This document shows positions 1 through 12,532 of a stretch of DNA of 64,000 nt, piece after piece. Made by a program: the position numbers and the translations under genes. The stretch lies in contig ML677343.1 in NCBI GenBank assembly GCA_007922305.1, positions 34,819,806 to 34,883,805 on the forward strand, given 5' to 3'. How positions within the stretch are numbered: the first letter of the stretch is position 1; the number at the start of each line of letters is the position of its first letter. The DNA is from Dermatemys mawii (Eukaryota > Chordata > Testudines > Dermatemydidae). The notes under the pieces are model-generated. The model saw only the letters and a program-made list of their open reading frames with translations, was not told where the DNA came from and made no database searches.

Positions 1-3000
1 TTTTTAAAAGTAATTTCAGATCATGTCATTGAGGAAAGTATAAATAATTCTTATGTACAGTACACAATATGAAATTCTCTTGCAGTTGGTCTCACTTCAG
101 TCTGCTCTGTAGTCTTCTCAATAGTTCATCAGAGCCATCCATCAATCATAAGGAGCTGAATTCCACTCTGGAAGCTGGTGAATCAGTCACAGGTAGTTGT
201 GGGATGAACCAGTGAAGGATATTCCAGAGCTGTCCAGGAACCAGTGGGCTGTTGTGCTAGCTAGCTGCTTTTACCACAATAATATCCCAGCTGCATGTAA
301 AGCTTGTGAGAGATTCGTCAAGTGAGGAAAACCCAGACGTCAATAAGCAGCTCCGCAGGGTCAGTCAATGAACTGCCTTTCAGAATGGTTACCGACCACT
401 GAACTGGTTCTCCAGCAACAATCAAACAGTCTTTAGCTGCTATCAGCCACTTCCATCACCTCTGAGACAGACAGTTTTCCAATAAAGCCAATATCCCCCT
501 CCCCCAGGGTAAGGTCATCAGCAGGAGCTAGGCATTGTCATTTTACTCCAGCAATTTGACAACAATGTTAGCTTACACTCTATTAGCAGGCAGCTACACC
601 CTGACCCCTGACCCTGACATTGACCGCAGAGAGCCCACTAGTAGGGTGGACGCTGATAATTTAAGGTAGACTGGTAAAGTTGCTTAGAACAGCCCTCACA
701 GCTACCATAACAGAGGTCTGTCAAGACCAATTGATAATCTGTGATATACTGATACACTCCTCATAGTAAGTTTTAAATCATGAAGTTCAGAAGCAGACTG
801 GAGCTGAACTTAACATTCAGCAGTGAATCAATTATACATAACAAAATGTCTGTACAGGAGCCAGTGCTGGATTCTAGGCACTTAGCACAGAATTGAGGAT
901 ACTTGTTACCAGATAGTTGAGAGGAAATTGTAAAATGATGTTTATAAGATAAAAAACAAAGAGTAAACAAATGAAATGTGCATTTTGTAAGAGTGTTAGT
1001 ATGAGATATGCCTTTATACTAGAAGCAGTATCTTTTATGTGTGTTATTCCACTGTTAAATTTGGATGAACTTATACCAGGACTGTTAGATCGAGCTATGT
1101 GTTATACTGGACTGGGCTTGTTAGGCTGAGTTACACATTATATCAGAATACAAGGTGCTTTGGGTACAATGAAACTTGAAGTTTTCTGGAATTAAAAAAG
1201 CAGAGAAAACTTTTAACATAACGTTCCTTCCAAATCAGATCCTCTCAACTTTTGTTTTTTCTGGTCTTTACCCATTGTAATCTCACTACAGTTTTTCTAG
1301 TGAGGATTTAAAGGCCTTCACCCATCAATAAAAACATTAGCTCACTAACCATTCTGATGGTTTTCCTTCTCTGGATTAACCCTTCGGGAGCTGGGGTTTC
1401 CTTTGGATTTGTAAAGATATTGATCACAGATCATGCTTGCCTTTCAAACACTCTCTCTCCTTTAGACTTGATGGATAGTTTAAGCACTTCAGATAGGCAA
1501 CAAATTCACCGCAGCTATTCAGCAAAAGTCTGTAGTAAACTGTTTAAAATGTTTTCACTAGTTGGTTAGATGGACAGATAGAAGAGTTATAGCTTTGAAA
1601 AGGAACATGCTGGTCATCAGGATTAATTTATTGATTATTTTCTCAGGTAATTCTCAAAGCCATTACCATTTTAGCAAAAATTGAAAGATTATATTCTGTC
1701 TGATTAACAAGGCTTTATCATCAAGTTGGCAAAAATTGTACTACATTGTATTTTAAAATACTGCTTCATCCTGATTCCAAGGTCTCTTTCCTAGTGATAA
1801 ACCATTTTTCAGAAAATGTCTATAAAGTATGAATAAAATAACTACATAAACCAATGAGAGAGAGAGAGGTAGCTGAGATACTCACACTGCTACTAATCAA
1901 GAACAAGTTAGAGAAACTGTTAGGATAATGATGCAGGAGAAGCCCTGCAAAATGTAAGGGTCACATTTTACAATCCAAGTAGTTTTAGCTGGCCCAACTG
2001 GCTATGATAGAATATACGAATTAGTAATCTAACCAGAAAACAGATCTTCTGCCTTTTGAATGCATGTACTAAATTTGTTCTCCCAGTATGCAGAGTCTGA
2101 CTGAGAACCTGGAATGGAGACTTACATATTCCCTTTAGTTAGGACCATTTTACTAATATACCTCTCAGATATCATGACCCTCCCTTGTATACATGTCTGA
2201 GAATGAAAAGAGACCTGTCTGACCCTATCTTGGACTGAGAAGGGTGGGTATTCCCTGTGTTGTTAGGCCCTGGAACGTCTGCTCCAGGAACTGTCTATGC
2301 TGGTCCTTTGGGGATGTTGCATAGACTTGCAAGTTTCTTCAGAAATTGCAGTGAGGCTAGCTGCTCTTTTAGGTGGGCTGTATCTTAGGCCTGCAGCTCT
2401 TTTGTCTGCTGTTACATCATTTATTTCAGGATTGCTTTAGGTTTCCTTCACTTATCCCTCTTTTGCAGAAGGACTTAAATACCATTACTGATTCTGTAAG
2501 AATGTAAGAAGCTTCCTTTCCCAACCTGCACCACAAAAATAGTCCACACACTATACAAAATCTTTCTCACCCCTTTCCTAGGATATGACATTATTTATAA
2601 AGAAAACTACAATAAGACAATGTAAAAATCCACTCAGACTCTCCCTCCTGAGTTGGCTGCTCCCAGGATTCCTTCCTCAGGACTGCTGAGTCTACATCCT
2701 ACATTCTCTATCCTCAGAAAACCACTCCCAATTCTCTTACATCTTGTTGGGAGTAACAGCAACATCTCCCTCTCTGAGTTAACAGACACAAAACCTGCCA
2801 AAAAGGTAGGATGTTTCAGGCAAACACTGCTAGCTTGTTACAAGCCCACCATGATAAAATGAACTACAACCTTGGGGCACATATGGCAAAACAGCCAACC
2901 AATAGCAATACCCTGCGTGAGTGAAATAGCAACACCCTTCAAAGTTCATATGCTGCCTCCATTTCTTTTCCTGTGTCAAAAACACTTTTGGAAATTCTTC

Positions 3001-3094
3001 AGTACAGTTCCAGCATTACATCTGTCATTTCTTAAAACCAAATAGTGTGTGCTTGAGAGAGGTAGCTAACGAGAGGCAGCAGAGATTGAGGGAA
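1..3094. other. unrecognised non-coding DNA
   Basis: No gene, RNA gene or clear repeat was recognised here. Open frames are short (70 codons or fewer), start at arbitrary ATGs, and show no domain or splice pattern. Composition is AT-rich with scattered stops in all frames, as expected for vertebrate intergenic or intronic DNA. A short run of GA dinucleotides lies near 1857-1867. Confidence 0.6.
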
Positions 3095-3310
3095 TGATTA
3101 CAAGGTTGGGAATCAGACTATCCTTCCTGAGTTCTAATCCCACTTCTGCCATTGATTTGCTGTCTAACCCTCAGGAAATCTCATCATTTCCCTACTTCAG
3201 AGATGGCAATATCCTATCAAAGGGATGTTAAGAGGGTTAATGAATATTTGAAAATCACCTTGAATATATAAAGTACTAAAGTGTTGTTATGGATAGCTGT
3301 TGTATTGACA
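3095..3310 (+). repeat. MIR (CORE-SINE) copy
   Basis: The stretch follows the order of a MIR. It begins with an ending like 'gggaatcag', then the 'gagttctaatcccac' segment, then the 'tctgccattgatttgctgt' core. A degraded 'cctcaggaaatctcatc' (normally ccttgggcaagtcac) follows, and then the 'taaagtactaaagtgttgttat' tail. Divergence is high, which fits an old SINE. Boundaries are approximate. Confidence 0.7.
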
Positions 3311-6300
3311 ATTTCGTAATGCAGTGTATTCATTGATCACTCATCTTCCTGTTATCAGTGTGATCAGCTACCCTGTGATAGGTTTGATCATCTAACTTAT
3401 GTTAGAGAACTAATGTATCTATTTCACAGTCTTACTCCTGTAGCGAGTAGATATTTAAGAGGATTTCCCTCTTCATGCAAGGACAGCAGTAACCATGCCA
3501 ATCAGGGTGGGGACAGATTATGGGAAATTGATTGATGGAATATAGCCCTCAAGATGTACTGATCTGAACTGATGAAGATGGTATTTCAAAGATAGTAGCT
3601 CATCTTCACTACAGGGAATGGCCCATAAATAGAGGTTTAATGAGCTCCGACAGGCGTGATTTCTCTGGAGGTATAGGAAAAACAACATGGCCAGACCTGA
3701 TGGCTTGGAGGTCCTGACCTTTAACAAGGACTTATGATATAGGGCACCCTGCCCAGGAGAGATAGAGAGGCACAAGGCCCGAGACACAAGGTCATCAGAT
3801 AATGAAGTGGTCAGCATTGGATTTCTGTCACTCACACTAGTTTAAGCATCAGACTGAGAGTGTTTAGTAAAAGAAATTGGTAAGCGCACACAAAGCAAGG
3901 AGGTGAGATCAGAAGTCCCAGGAAGGACCTTATCACTTGCTGCTTTGAACTAGACTAAATGGTGATTTTTCTATAACTTTAAGTTTTTAAATCAAAGTTT
4001 GAGGACTTCAGTAACTTAGCCAGAGGTTATGGGCCTATTACAGGAGTGGATGGATGACATTTTGAGGTCTGCGATGTGCAGGAGGTCAGACTAGAGGATC
4101 ATGATGATCCCTTCTGACCTTAAGGTCTGTGTGTATATTTCTCTAGGTTCTTATACTGGTGCCCACCACTGTGGTATCTGAGTGACTCTGAGACAGAAGG
4201 ACACAGGCCAAAAGGAAGCTCAGATAACTCTAGTGAGTCTCCAGTGTGGAGGAACATGTAATGAAAAGGGAAGATCAAAAAAGGAATAGGAGGTATTCAG
4301 ATATCATTGCAGTATGACATGTTATTTCTACTCAGCAGCAAAAAGATAAGGAAATTCAGGCAAACCTGTTCCATAAAGCAAACACTGTGGTTAGACGTTG
4401 AGACTAGGGAAGCAGGAAGGAAATTAGCAGTGTAGTCAGCATACACAATGTCAATGTGGATCTGAGTTGAATGAGCATCTAGGTGCTTATTCATCCACAT
4501 GCTGGTCCAGAGTCTGGTACAAGATCTGAAGAAAGGTAGCTCATGCCTCCTTTTCTTTAGATACAGATTAGGGCATTCTTGAGTGCTGCCATAAATTGAA
4601 ACACAGCTGCTATGACCCCTCTGGGCCTTGTGACAGCCAGGGAATAGGAACACCCCATCAATGCCTTTTCCATCCTCTGGCATGCTCCTCGCTACCCCTG
4701 AACTGTTTATGGTGTCTGTTTTATAAGAAAACCTTTCAATTTGTTCTCTACAATCTGCTGAGTATTCAAACAGAAGGACTGTGAAACATAGTCAGAGGAA
4801 ACTAAAATCTGTGGTTAAACAGACACTGTGAGGTGATTATGACCGTAACTTAAGTTTTGCTTTACAAAAATGTTTTCTATAAATCCTAATCTTAAGAGAA
4901 ATGTTGTAATTACAATTTTTGTAACATTTCTCCCTGAAATAAAAACATTAAAATCTAAATATTTGCAGCCCAAACACTGCAGAATTGCACTGCTGCACAG
5001 GAAGCCAAAAATGAAATGAACTAGAAACAAAAATTAAAAATGAGAAATCTATTATCCAACCTAGTTAACATGCAAAAAGTAAATAAAAATCATTAATGAT
5101 GAAAAGGAAATTAGATTTTGAAAACTATTATAGACTTAATAACCTGAGAAGATGTTTAATTACACAAGGAAGGAAATTTGCTTTTTAATATATGATTTTG
5201 ACCTTGACAGTCTCTTTCAAAACTTTAAATTTGCAAGCCCTACAAAGATTAGAATAATGAAACAAGACCTGTGCAACTGTTTCCTTTCTTATTTAGCCCT
5301 TCAGCCTCTGATACTCTGCGACCAAAATTGTAGCAAACTGAACAATGCAGAGTAACCTGCATCTGTATCAGCTTTAGCCATTGAAAGGGTGTAGGGAGGG
5401 TAGATTTGCTCTTTAGCTGTTTTTCTCCATCTGGGATCTTAGGGTTCTTTTCTTCTCTGGGTAAACGGGAGTGCTGGAGAGTCAAGCGACCTGTTAGTGA
5501 GTTGAATTGTGAGATTACATTGCAATGTTTTAATTTGTCTTTGGATGAATTCTCATAAGCTTTCATGAGAAAATCTCCCATTAGATGCATTCATTTAATT
5601 TAAGAACAGTTGGGAGTCGATGGGCCCAGATGACAGATGGAGGGATGTGGTCTCTTCTAGGGGAGAGCTAACACTTTTTGTATTTATCTTTTTATAGAAC
5701 ACAGTTGTTGTTCTCTGCTGCTCCCGTTCCTTGTGTGCATTTTTCATTCAATATTTCTTAGAAATCACTCCTTGTTTTGTACTGTGGGTGTAATAGATTT
5801 AATTGTTTTCTTCTGTACAGTCTGAAAAGACAGAGCATTGAAACATAAGTATACATTGTAGGAAGTGGACTAGAAGGAGCACAGGACAGAAAAATAGGCT
5901 GAGCCTTAATAAATGGGTCTCAACCCAGTTTTGGACTGCAGAATATTTTATAGAAAGGTAGGGGGAAAGGAGAAGTGCTTTGTTAATTAGATCTGCTCAC
6001 TGTTGTTGAGCACATTTAAATCAATTATAAAAGCTATAATTAATAGAATATTTTCACGACTTTTTAAAAAAATACATCAAGGAAGACTTGTTTGCAACCC
6101 ATGCATTACAGCATTTTGCTAATGAATGAGAATCAGAAAGTGAAATTGACTAGGAAAAAAAGGAAAATGGCTAATCTATTTTCATTGTACAAGATGAATG
6201 AAATGCACTAAGTAAACAAACAACATTAATTGGGATAAATAAATTATTCTGCCAGTCTTAATAACATGAATTGTAGTTAGTAATGGAAATGAGGACAGTT

Positions 6301-6599
6301 ATGCTATCAATACATGGGACCGGAACATGCAAACATATATGAATGTGGGCAGTCCCATGTGAATAGTCCCATTGATAACAAGTGTTTGCAGGATCAGTTC
6401 TGTGGTTTGTGAGTTTTGTCCCTTTAAGAGCCTCTCAGTCTTGATAATAGGTAATGATAATAAAATGTAATTTAGAAATGCCTGTGCACTGAGACTGCTG
6501 AGCACCATAACAGAAAAAACTAAAACTAAATTTTAATAAGCAAAAGAAAATTTGTCAAAAATAAAAAGAGTCACTTCTGTTCAAGAGTCTTTATGAGAC
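3311..6599. other. unrecognised non-coding DNA
   Basis: No gene was recognised. Short open frames (128 codons or fewer on either strand) lack domains and overlap each other on opposite strands. The only repeat pieces I can support are a CR1-type tail near 4055-4135 and, just after it near 4155-4195, words that resemble the start of a MIR. The remainder looks like unique AT-rich sequence. Confidence 0.55.
4055..4135 (+). repeat. CR1-type 3' tail fragment (LINE or SINE)
   Basis: The words 'aggaggtcagactagagg' and 'gatcccttctgacctta' are the typical 3' end shared by sauropsid CR1 LINEs and the turtle pol III SINEs that borrowed it. Only the tail is present, so the parent class cannot be told apart. 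Confidence 0.6.
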
Positions 6600-7314
6600 A
6601 GCTTTAGAAAACTTATTCCACTTTGCAGTTTGATCAATCAAGGAGCTAACATAGCATACAGGGCCAAAAATTCAAAATCTGTAAGCTGGATAGGGAGGAA
6701 GCAGTAAATATGATATATCTTTGCTTTAGTAAGATTTTTAACACTGTCCCACATGACATTCTCATATGCAAATTAGGGAAATGTGGTCTAAATTAAATTA
6801 CTATAAGGTAGATGCACAACTGGTTAAAAGGCTGTACTCCAAGAATAGTTATCAATGTTTCACTATCAAACTGGGTGACTTATCTTGTGGCTTTGCACAG
6901 GGGTCAGTCCTGGGTCCAGTACTAGTCAATATATTTATTAATTACTTGAATAAGGAAGTAGAGACTATGCCTATAAAATTTGCAGGTGACACCAATCTGG
7001 AAGGGGTTGCAAGCTCTTAGGAGGACAGGAGTAGAATTCAAAATGACCTTGACAAATTAAAGAATTACTCTGAAATCAACAAGATGGAATTCAGCGAAGA
7101 CAAGTGCAAAGTACTCCACTTAGGAGGAAAAATCAGATTCACAATTACAAAATGGAGAATAAGTGCCTAGGTTGTAGTACTGCTGAAAAGGATTGAAGGT
7201 TATAATGGATCACAAATTGAATGAGTCAATAGTGTGATGCATTTTCAAAAAAGGCTAATATCATTCTGGGACATATTAATAGGTGTGTCATATGTTAGGC
7301 ACAGGAGATAATTG
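6600..7314 (+). mobile_element. CR1 LINE ORF2 fragment, first half of an interrupted copy
   Basis: A plus-strand CR1 reverse-transcriptase segment. In the frame at 6766-7020 the motif AQGSVLGPVLVNIFINYL corresponds to the RT motif usually read PQGSVLGPVLFNIFINDL. The catalytic FADD box is mutated to FAGD (KFAGDTN). A stop follows at 7018-7020. Downstream, words such as 'aagtgcaaagtactccactt' match the post-RT region. The copy is dead. It stops abruptly near 7314 in the region before the 'LEYC' motif and resumes at about 8708, after an opposite-strand CR1. Confidence 0.85.
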
Positions 7315-8707
7315 TTTTAAAAACATAGGATCATATATAAAAATAGCCATAGTGGGTTAGACCCATGGTCCTGTTTTTTGGTAGTGGCCAGTGCGAGACG
7401 CTTCAGAAAGAATGAATAGAACATGGCAATTATCAAGGGATCTATCTCCTGTCATCCAGTATCAGCTTCTGGTAGTTGAAGTTTTAGGGACACCCATAGC
7501 ATGGAGTTGTGTCCATGAACATCTTGGCTATTAACCATGGATGGCTGTCTTTCAGGAATTTATCTAATTCTGTTTTGAATCCAGTTAGACTTTTGGTCAT
7601 CACATCTCCTGGCAATGAGTTCCACGGGTTGACTCTGTGTTGTGTGAAGAAGTATTTCCTGTTGTTTATTTTAAGCCTGATGCCTATTAATTCCATTGGG
7701 TGATGCCTGGTTCTTGTGTTATATGAAGGGGTAAATAACATTTCCCTATTCACTTTCATGATTTTATAGGCCACTGTCATATCCCCCCTGAGTTGTCTCT
7801 TTTCTAAGCTAAACAATCCTAGTCTTTTTAGAATCTCCTCATAAGGAAGCAGTTCCATGCCACTAATCATTCTTGTTGCCCTTCTCTGTACCTTTTCCAA
7901 TTCTAATATATGTTTTTTAAGATGGCTGAACACAGTATTTATAATGTGGCTGTGCCATGGACTTATATAGTGGCAATATAATATTTTCTCTTTTTTTTTT
8001 ATCTATTCCTTTCCTAATGATTCCTAACATTCTCTAAGCTTTTTGACTGCTGTTGCAAATTGAGCAGATGTTTTCAGAGAACTATCAACAGAGAACTCCA
8101 AGAGCTCTAACCTGAGCGGTAACAGTTAAGTTAGACCCCACCTTTCTGTATGTGTAGCTGGAATACCTTTTTCCAATGTGCATTATTTTGCCCTTATCAA
8201 CTTTGAATTTCATCTGCCATTTGCTTCCCCAGTCACACAGCTTAGTGAGATTCCTTTGTAACTCTTCACAGTCAGCTTTGTACTTAATTATTTTTCAGTA
8301 GTTTTGTATCTTCAAACTTTGCCACCTTACTGTTCACCCCTTTTTTCAAATCACTTACGAATATGTTGAAAAAACACAGGTCCCAGTATAGATCCTTGGG
8401 GACCCAGCTATTTTCCTCACTCCATTGTGAAAATTGACCGTTTATTCCTAGTCATTGTTTCCTATCTTTTAACCAGTTACTGATCCATGAGAGGACCTTC
8501 CCTCTTATCACATGACTGCTTACTGTTCTTAAGAGCTGTTGGTGAGGGACCTTGTCAAAGGTTTTCTGAAAGTCTAAGTATGCTATATTGCCTTGATAAT
8601 CCTTGTCCACCTGCTTGTTGACCTGCTCAAAATATTCTAATAGATTGGTGAGCCATGATTTCCCTTTACAAAAGCCGTGTTGACCCTTTCCCAACATATT
8701 ATATCCC
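7315..8707 (-). mobile_element. CR1 LINE, 5'-truncated, nested inside another CR1
   Basis: A minus-strand CR1. Its 5' side (8721-8452) reads an RT segment with HGFCKGKSWLTNLLEYFE and YLDFQKTFDKVPH, ending in WLKDRKQ. The middle reads the KWQMKF-type region. The 3' side (7933-7484) reads LEKVQRRATRMISGMELL and then the conserved CR1 C-terminus (FFTQHRVNPWNSLPGDV). The typical 3' region with 'agtggccagtg' lies at 7380-7395. Frames are interrupted between the pieces, so this is not an active copy. The 5' end is truncated, as usual for CR1. It sits in the opposite direction inside the plus-strand CR1 that flanks it. Confidence 0.88.
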
Positions 8708-9237
8708 ACAGTGCTTGGCACTGATGTGGTCTCAGCTGTAGTAGTGCCAATTCACACTTTAGGAAAGATGTGGATAAATTCAAGAGAGTCTAGAGGAGAG
8801 CAACAAAAATGAAAGGTTTAGAAAACCTGACCTGTGAGGAAAAGTTAAAAAAACTGTGCAGTTTTTCCTGAGAAAAAAAGACTGAGAGAGGAACCTAATA
8901 ACAGTTTCCAAATATGTTAAGGGCTGTTATAAAGAGGACAGTGATCAAGTGTTTTCCATGTCCACTGAAGGTAGGACAAGAAGTGACGGGTTTATTCTAC
9001 AGCAATGGAGATTTAAGTCGCATATTAGGAAAAACTGTGTAACTGTATGGGTAGTTAACCAATAGAGTAGGTTTCCAAGGGAGGTTGTAGAATCTGCATC
9101 ATGGAAAAATTTTAAGAACAGGCTGGACAGACAGCTGTTAATGATGGTCTAGATTTACTTGGTCCTCCCTCAGTTCAAGGGGCTGGATTAGATGACCTCT
9201 CAAAGTCCATTCCAGCTCTACATTTCTATAATTCTTG
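8708..9237 (+). mobile_element. CR1 LINE 3' half, continuation of the interrupted copy
   Basis: The sequence restarts with 'cttggcactgatgtggtctc' and continues into 'aggaaagatgtggataaatt', 'gaggagagcaacaaaaatga' and the CR1 3' end 'ctggattagatgacctctca'. It finishes at the short tail 'atttctataattctt'. This is exactly the part of CR1 that is missing after 7314, so both halves belong to one element. Confidence 0.85.
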
Positions 9238-9608
9238 GGGATGCACTAGGTAGCTTCAGGCCTCCTCTCTCACCATTCAGATATGGGTTGCAAATAACTT
9301 TCACTGCTATAAGCCACCACCCCACGTGGAATTTCTATCACCAGGGACCCATAGTCTGTATTCTGTTGACAGTGAGTCTGACCAATTGTCTGTATGAATA
9401 GATGGATGGACAGACACTTTCCTACATCCATCTTTTCCTACACTCCTGATTTATTACTTTGTAAAATAATAAAACTTTTAAAAGGTGGAACCTGAATTAA
9501 AGCTGTGACTGTGACTCTTATACTCAAGCTCTTGGGGAATCATTTTATATTATGTGCCTTAAACCTTGATCCAGTTCACTAAAAGTTAGTCTGAAATACA
9601 ATATGGGC

Positions 9609-9735
9609 ATAGGTGCCAGCTTCATGGGTGCACCAGGGCTGGATGTGGGACATTGGTGGGATTTGGGGGAAAGGATTGGATGGGGCTGGGTGGAGGTTTG
9701 AGCACACCGAGGGCCCAAAGAAAGCCAGCGCCTAT
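9609..9735. repeat. MITE-like element with terminal inverted repeats
   Basis: The left end reads 'ataggtgccagcttcatggg'. The reverse complement of the right end reads 'ataggcgctggctttctttg', so the termini are imperfect inverted repeats. The internal part is G-rich. The 127-bp size and ends fit a non-autonomous DNA transposon of the kind common in reptiles. I could not confirm a target-site duplication. Confidence 0.5.
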
Positions 9736-9739
9736 ATGA

Positions 9740-11584
9740 ATATAATTACTGAATATTGGATCCAAGAAAATCTCTCTACTGTTTTTGATTTCTTTGTATT
9801 CTACAATATGTGGCCATACAACATAACAGACCATAAAGCAGAACTAATCCTAGCAATTCAGAGAGGAAGACAATCAGTAACCAACCTGACCTGATTTGCT
9901 CAGGAAGGAAGTAAACAGAACAAGGAGAATTTATCAGTTTTCCCCTCACACCAGACAATGCTGCCATTAGATTACAAGAATTTAACTTATATTTTAAACA
10001 CCTTTCATCCAGAAGGATTCCCAGGTGTTTTACATTCTTTATAAACTGATTATATGTATAGTAGAAATCCCTTCATCCTTTGCAGAAATGCAGTCACCTG
10101 TGGGCTGGAACCTGGAAGCAGTTTAAGAGCACATAGTGTTATTACACACATTTCAGACAACAAATAGAAAATAATGTGTGCATCTGAAATGGTGTTTCCA
10201 CTGAAACTAGCTCATGCTGCATCTACCCAGCTTGTTGCAATTGTTTCTAGCCAGCTATCACTCTCCAATGGTCAGTATTCTTACACTATTAAATGAAGTG
10301 CCTTCCTGTTGGCAGACACTGGAAGTAGAGAATCTATGCAGCTTCCTCACAGCCAGCAAATATGTGGTTTGTTACAGTGACCTTAGATGGCAGTAGCAGA
10401 GACTGGGATAATGTCTTTCTCTGTATGAAGTAGCTATCACTGTACTGAAGATGTGTATCCCACATACCTTCTTGTTTTCAGACTCCTCCTTCCCTTTCCC
10501 TGCCATCAGCAGCTGTCTCTAGTCATGGGAGGTAGCTCCACATAGCTCAGCAGAATGAACAGGAACTGTGCACACACTCTGAAGGGCTTTTCTGTCCCAC
10601 CAGCCATCACAAGTGTCTTTGTTATCTCACCTGTCGATGCCCAGCGCTCACTTGATGTCTCAGTTCCGGAACAGAGACACTCCAGTTCCTATCTGGGAAG
10701 GCTCTGGCCCCAAAAATATTTAGTTAGCATCCGTTCAGTTAAGTGGAATTGACTTTTTATCGGCTTTTCTCTGTACGGCTGCCACCAGCGAGGGTTGTTT
10801 CCTCCTTCCCTCTTCTCTGCCTGTCTGTTCACTCCACATTCCTATCGGCAGCCTTTAGCTCTGATCAATACTAACCGCTGTGTAACAGCTCACACACGGC
10901 TGCTTTAGTTTGCATCGATCAGACCCTTCTTCCAACAGGTAGCCAGCTATTTGAGGCAATGACTTGAGATAAACACCTACTTTTACTTCAGGCTAATTCA
11001 CTATAGAGAGATTTCAAGGAGGCCCTGTGCCCTATTTCTGAGAGACTCGTAGATATCAAAGATTCACAAACAACTTCTCTCCTTCTTGAGATTCTAAGAG
11101 ACCTTTGTTTCCTTCCCTCTCCTGTCTGAAATGCAGCCTATAGAAAAAATACCATCCAAATCATTACAAAAACCACAGACTGAAAATTACACTTCAAAAT
11201 ATTTTACTTTTAATTAAATGAATTTGGAACTTATGAAACTGAAAAGGTAGGGATAGTATGGCCAGGCATTCTCTTAGCTGTCACAAAGCATCTCTGCCAA
11301 ATCTTCTCCTGACTTGTAATAGCTCCTGTTATACCAGTCCATGGTCCCATACACACACCTCTACAAATGCTCCAAACTCTTGCACTCCAACATCCCTGTT
11401 AGTCCAGTGCTTGCTCCTGACACTGCTCTGTCAAAACACCTTAACTCTGGCCTGCTATTCCTGTCAAGTGCAAAATTTTAATTTTTATGGAGGTTTTAGT
11501 GATGTGAACAAATATACCTTGGAAACTATGCTGAGACTGCCAACTCACTATATGTAAGTTAGCCAGTTTAATTTACAAAGGCAT
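9740..11584. other. unrecognised non-coding DNA
   Basis: No gene or clear repeat was recognised. Open frames are 99 codons or shorter and lack domains. Positions 10400-10900 are somewhat richer in C and T but not in CpG. Confidence 0.55.
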
Positions 11585-11720
11585 ACAGCACGTATCCTTC
11601 AACACTGCACCTTCTGACCAGATGGACATATAACATCTGTTTTGTTTCTCAGACAGCATGGGATGGAAAGTGATATTGAGCAGAAAGACATAAGAGAGCA
11701 GGGACAGGAGGCATCGCTTT
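11585..11720 (+). repeat. unclassified interspersed repeat, copy A
   Basis: This stretch resembles 18130-18280 in the same orientation. Shared words, in the same order, are 'cagcac[ag]tatcct', 'ttctgacca', the 'aacat' block, 'aatattgag'-like sequence and 'acaggaggcatc' / 'acagaaggcatc'. The two copies are diverged but collinear, so they look like members of one old repeat family. I cannot name the family. Confidence 0.4.
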
Positions 11721-11939
11721 AAGGCTTAAACAGCAATATAGTGGTAATGGTCTTTTACACATATCTGCTCCTAAACTATCAAGTATCTATACTGAGGTAA
11801 GTAGAAAGCTTTTGGTAGAGGAATCCTAGCAGATAGAAAGATGGGGTCTAGTGGAGGAAGTAGAACTAAGGGCTGACAATCTGATGCACTGGACTAGCAG
11901 AAACTAGTGAGTAGCCAGCTGAAAGGACTGTCTGTCCAA

Positions 11940-12165
11940 GGTACTTATATGGCCGTCATCACTGTAGTATCTAAGCACCTCAAAATGGTTAATATTTTTA
12001 TCCTTTCTATATCTCTATGAGGCAAGACAGTGCTAATATCCCATTGTACAGATGGGGAACTGAGATACAGCAATACTAATTGACTTATCTAAGGTCCCAC
12101 GAGAACTTGAACACCAGTCTCCCAAGTTATAGCTCTAACTACTGGACCATCCTTCCTACCTAGAG
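11940..12165 (-). repeat. MIR/CORE-SINE copy (minus)
   Basis: The plus strand shows the reverse complement of a MIR. 'atcactgtagtatctaagca' is followed by 'cccattgtacagatggggaa' and 'ctgagatacagc'. Then come 'gacttatctaaggtccca', 'gaacttgaacaccagtctcc' and 'ctctaactactggaccatcc'. This is the standard MIR order and the copy is only moderately diverged. Confidence 0.75.
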
Positions 12166-12307
12166 CTTTGAGATCTGCCTGGGAGCAAAAGTGATGGGCT
12201 GGAAAAAAACAGATCAGGCCGAAAACGCTATAGCTAAGGGGAAAACTTTGGGGAACCACTTCGAAATCCCCTCACCATCTGCTAACTGAGAGGCATACAG
12301 GAGACAA

Positions 12308-12440
12308 GAATCAGAGGGGTAGCCTTGTTAGTCTGGAATTGCAGAAGTGACAAAGAGTCCTGTGGCACCTTAAAGACTAACTAAAGTTTTAGAGCATAAG
12401 CTTTCATGGGCTAGTACCCACTTCGTTGGATGCATGCAGT
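12308..12440 (-). repeat. PLE-1 terminal repeat (pLTR-type end)
   Basis: The plus strand reads 'cagaggggtagccttgttag', then 'gacaaagagtcctgtggcac', then 'gagcataagctttcatgggc' and 'acccacttcgttgga'. The same blocks, as a two-armed hairpin, form the insertion at 35821-36033, which shows that they mark the end of this PLE family. The position is immediately beyond the end of the GIY-YIG reading frame. Confidence 0.75.
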
Positions 12441-12532
12441 AGAAGTATCCAGGGGCAGGTATAAATAGGTAGGCAAGGACCAGGTAGGAGATAACAGGGT
12501 TAGTCCAATGAGGCTGAAGCAGCTTGTTATCT

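Noticed and set aside
4297..4683. 128-codon minus-strand open frame
   Set aside because: No domain, mixed composition and an overlapping plus-strand frame. No repeat or gene match recognised.
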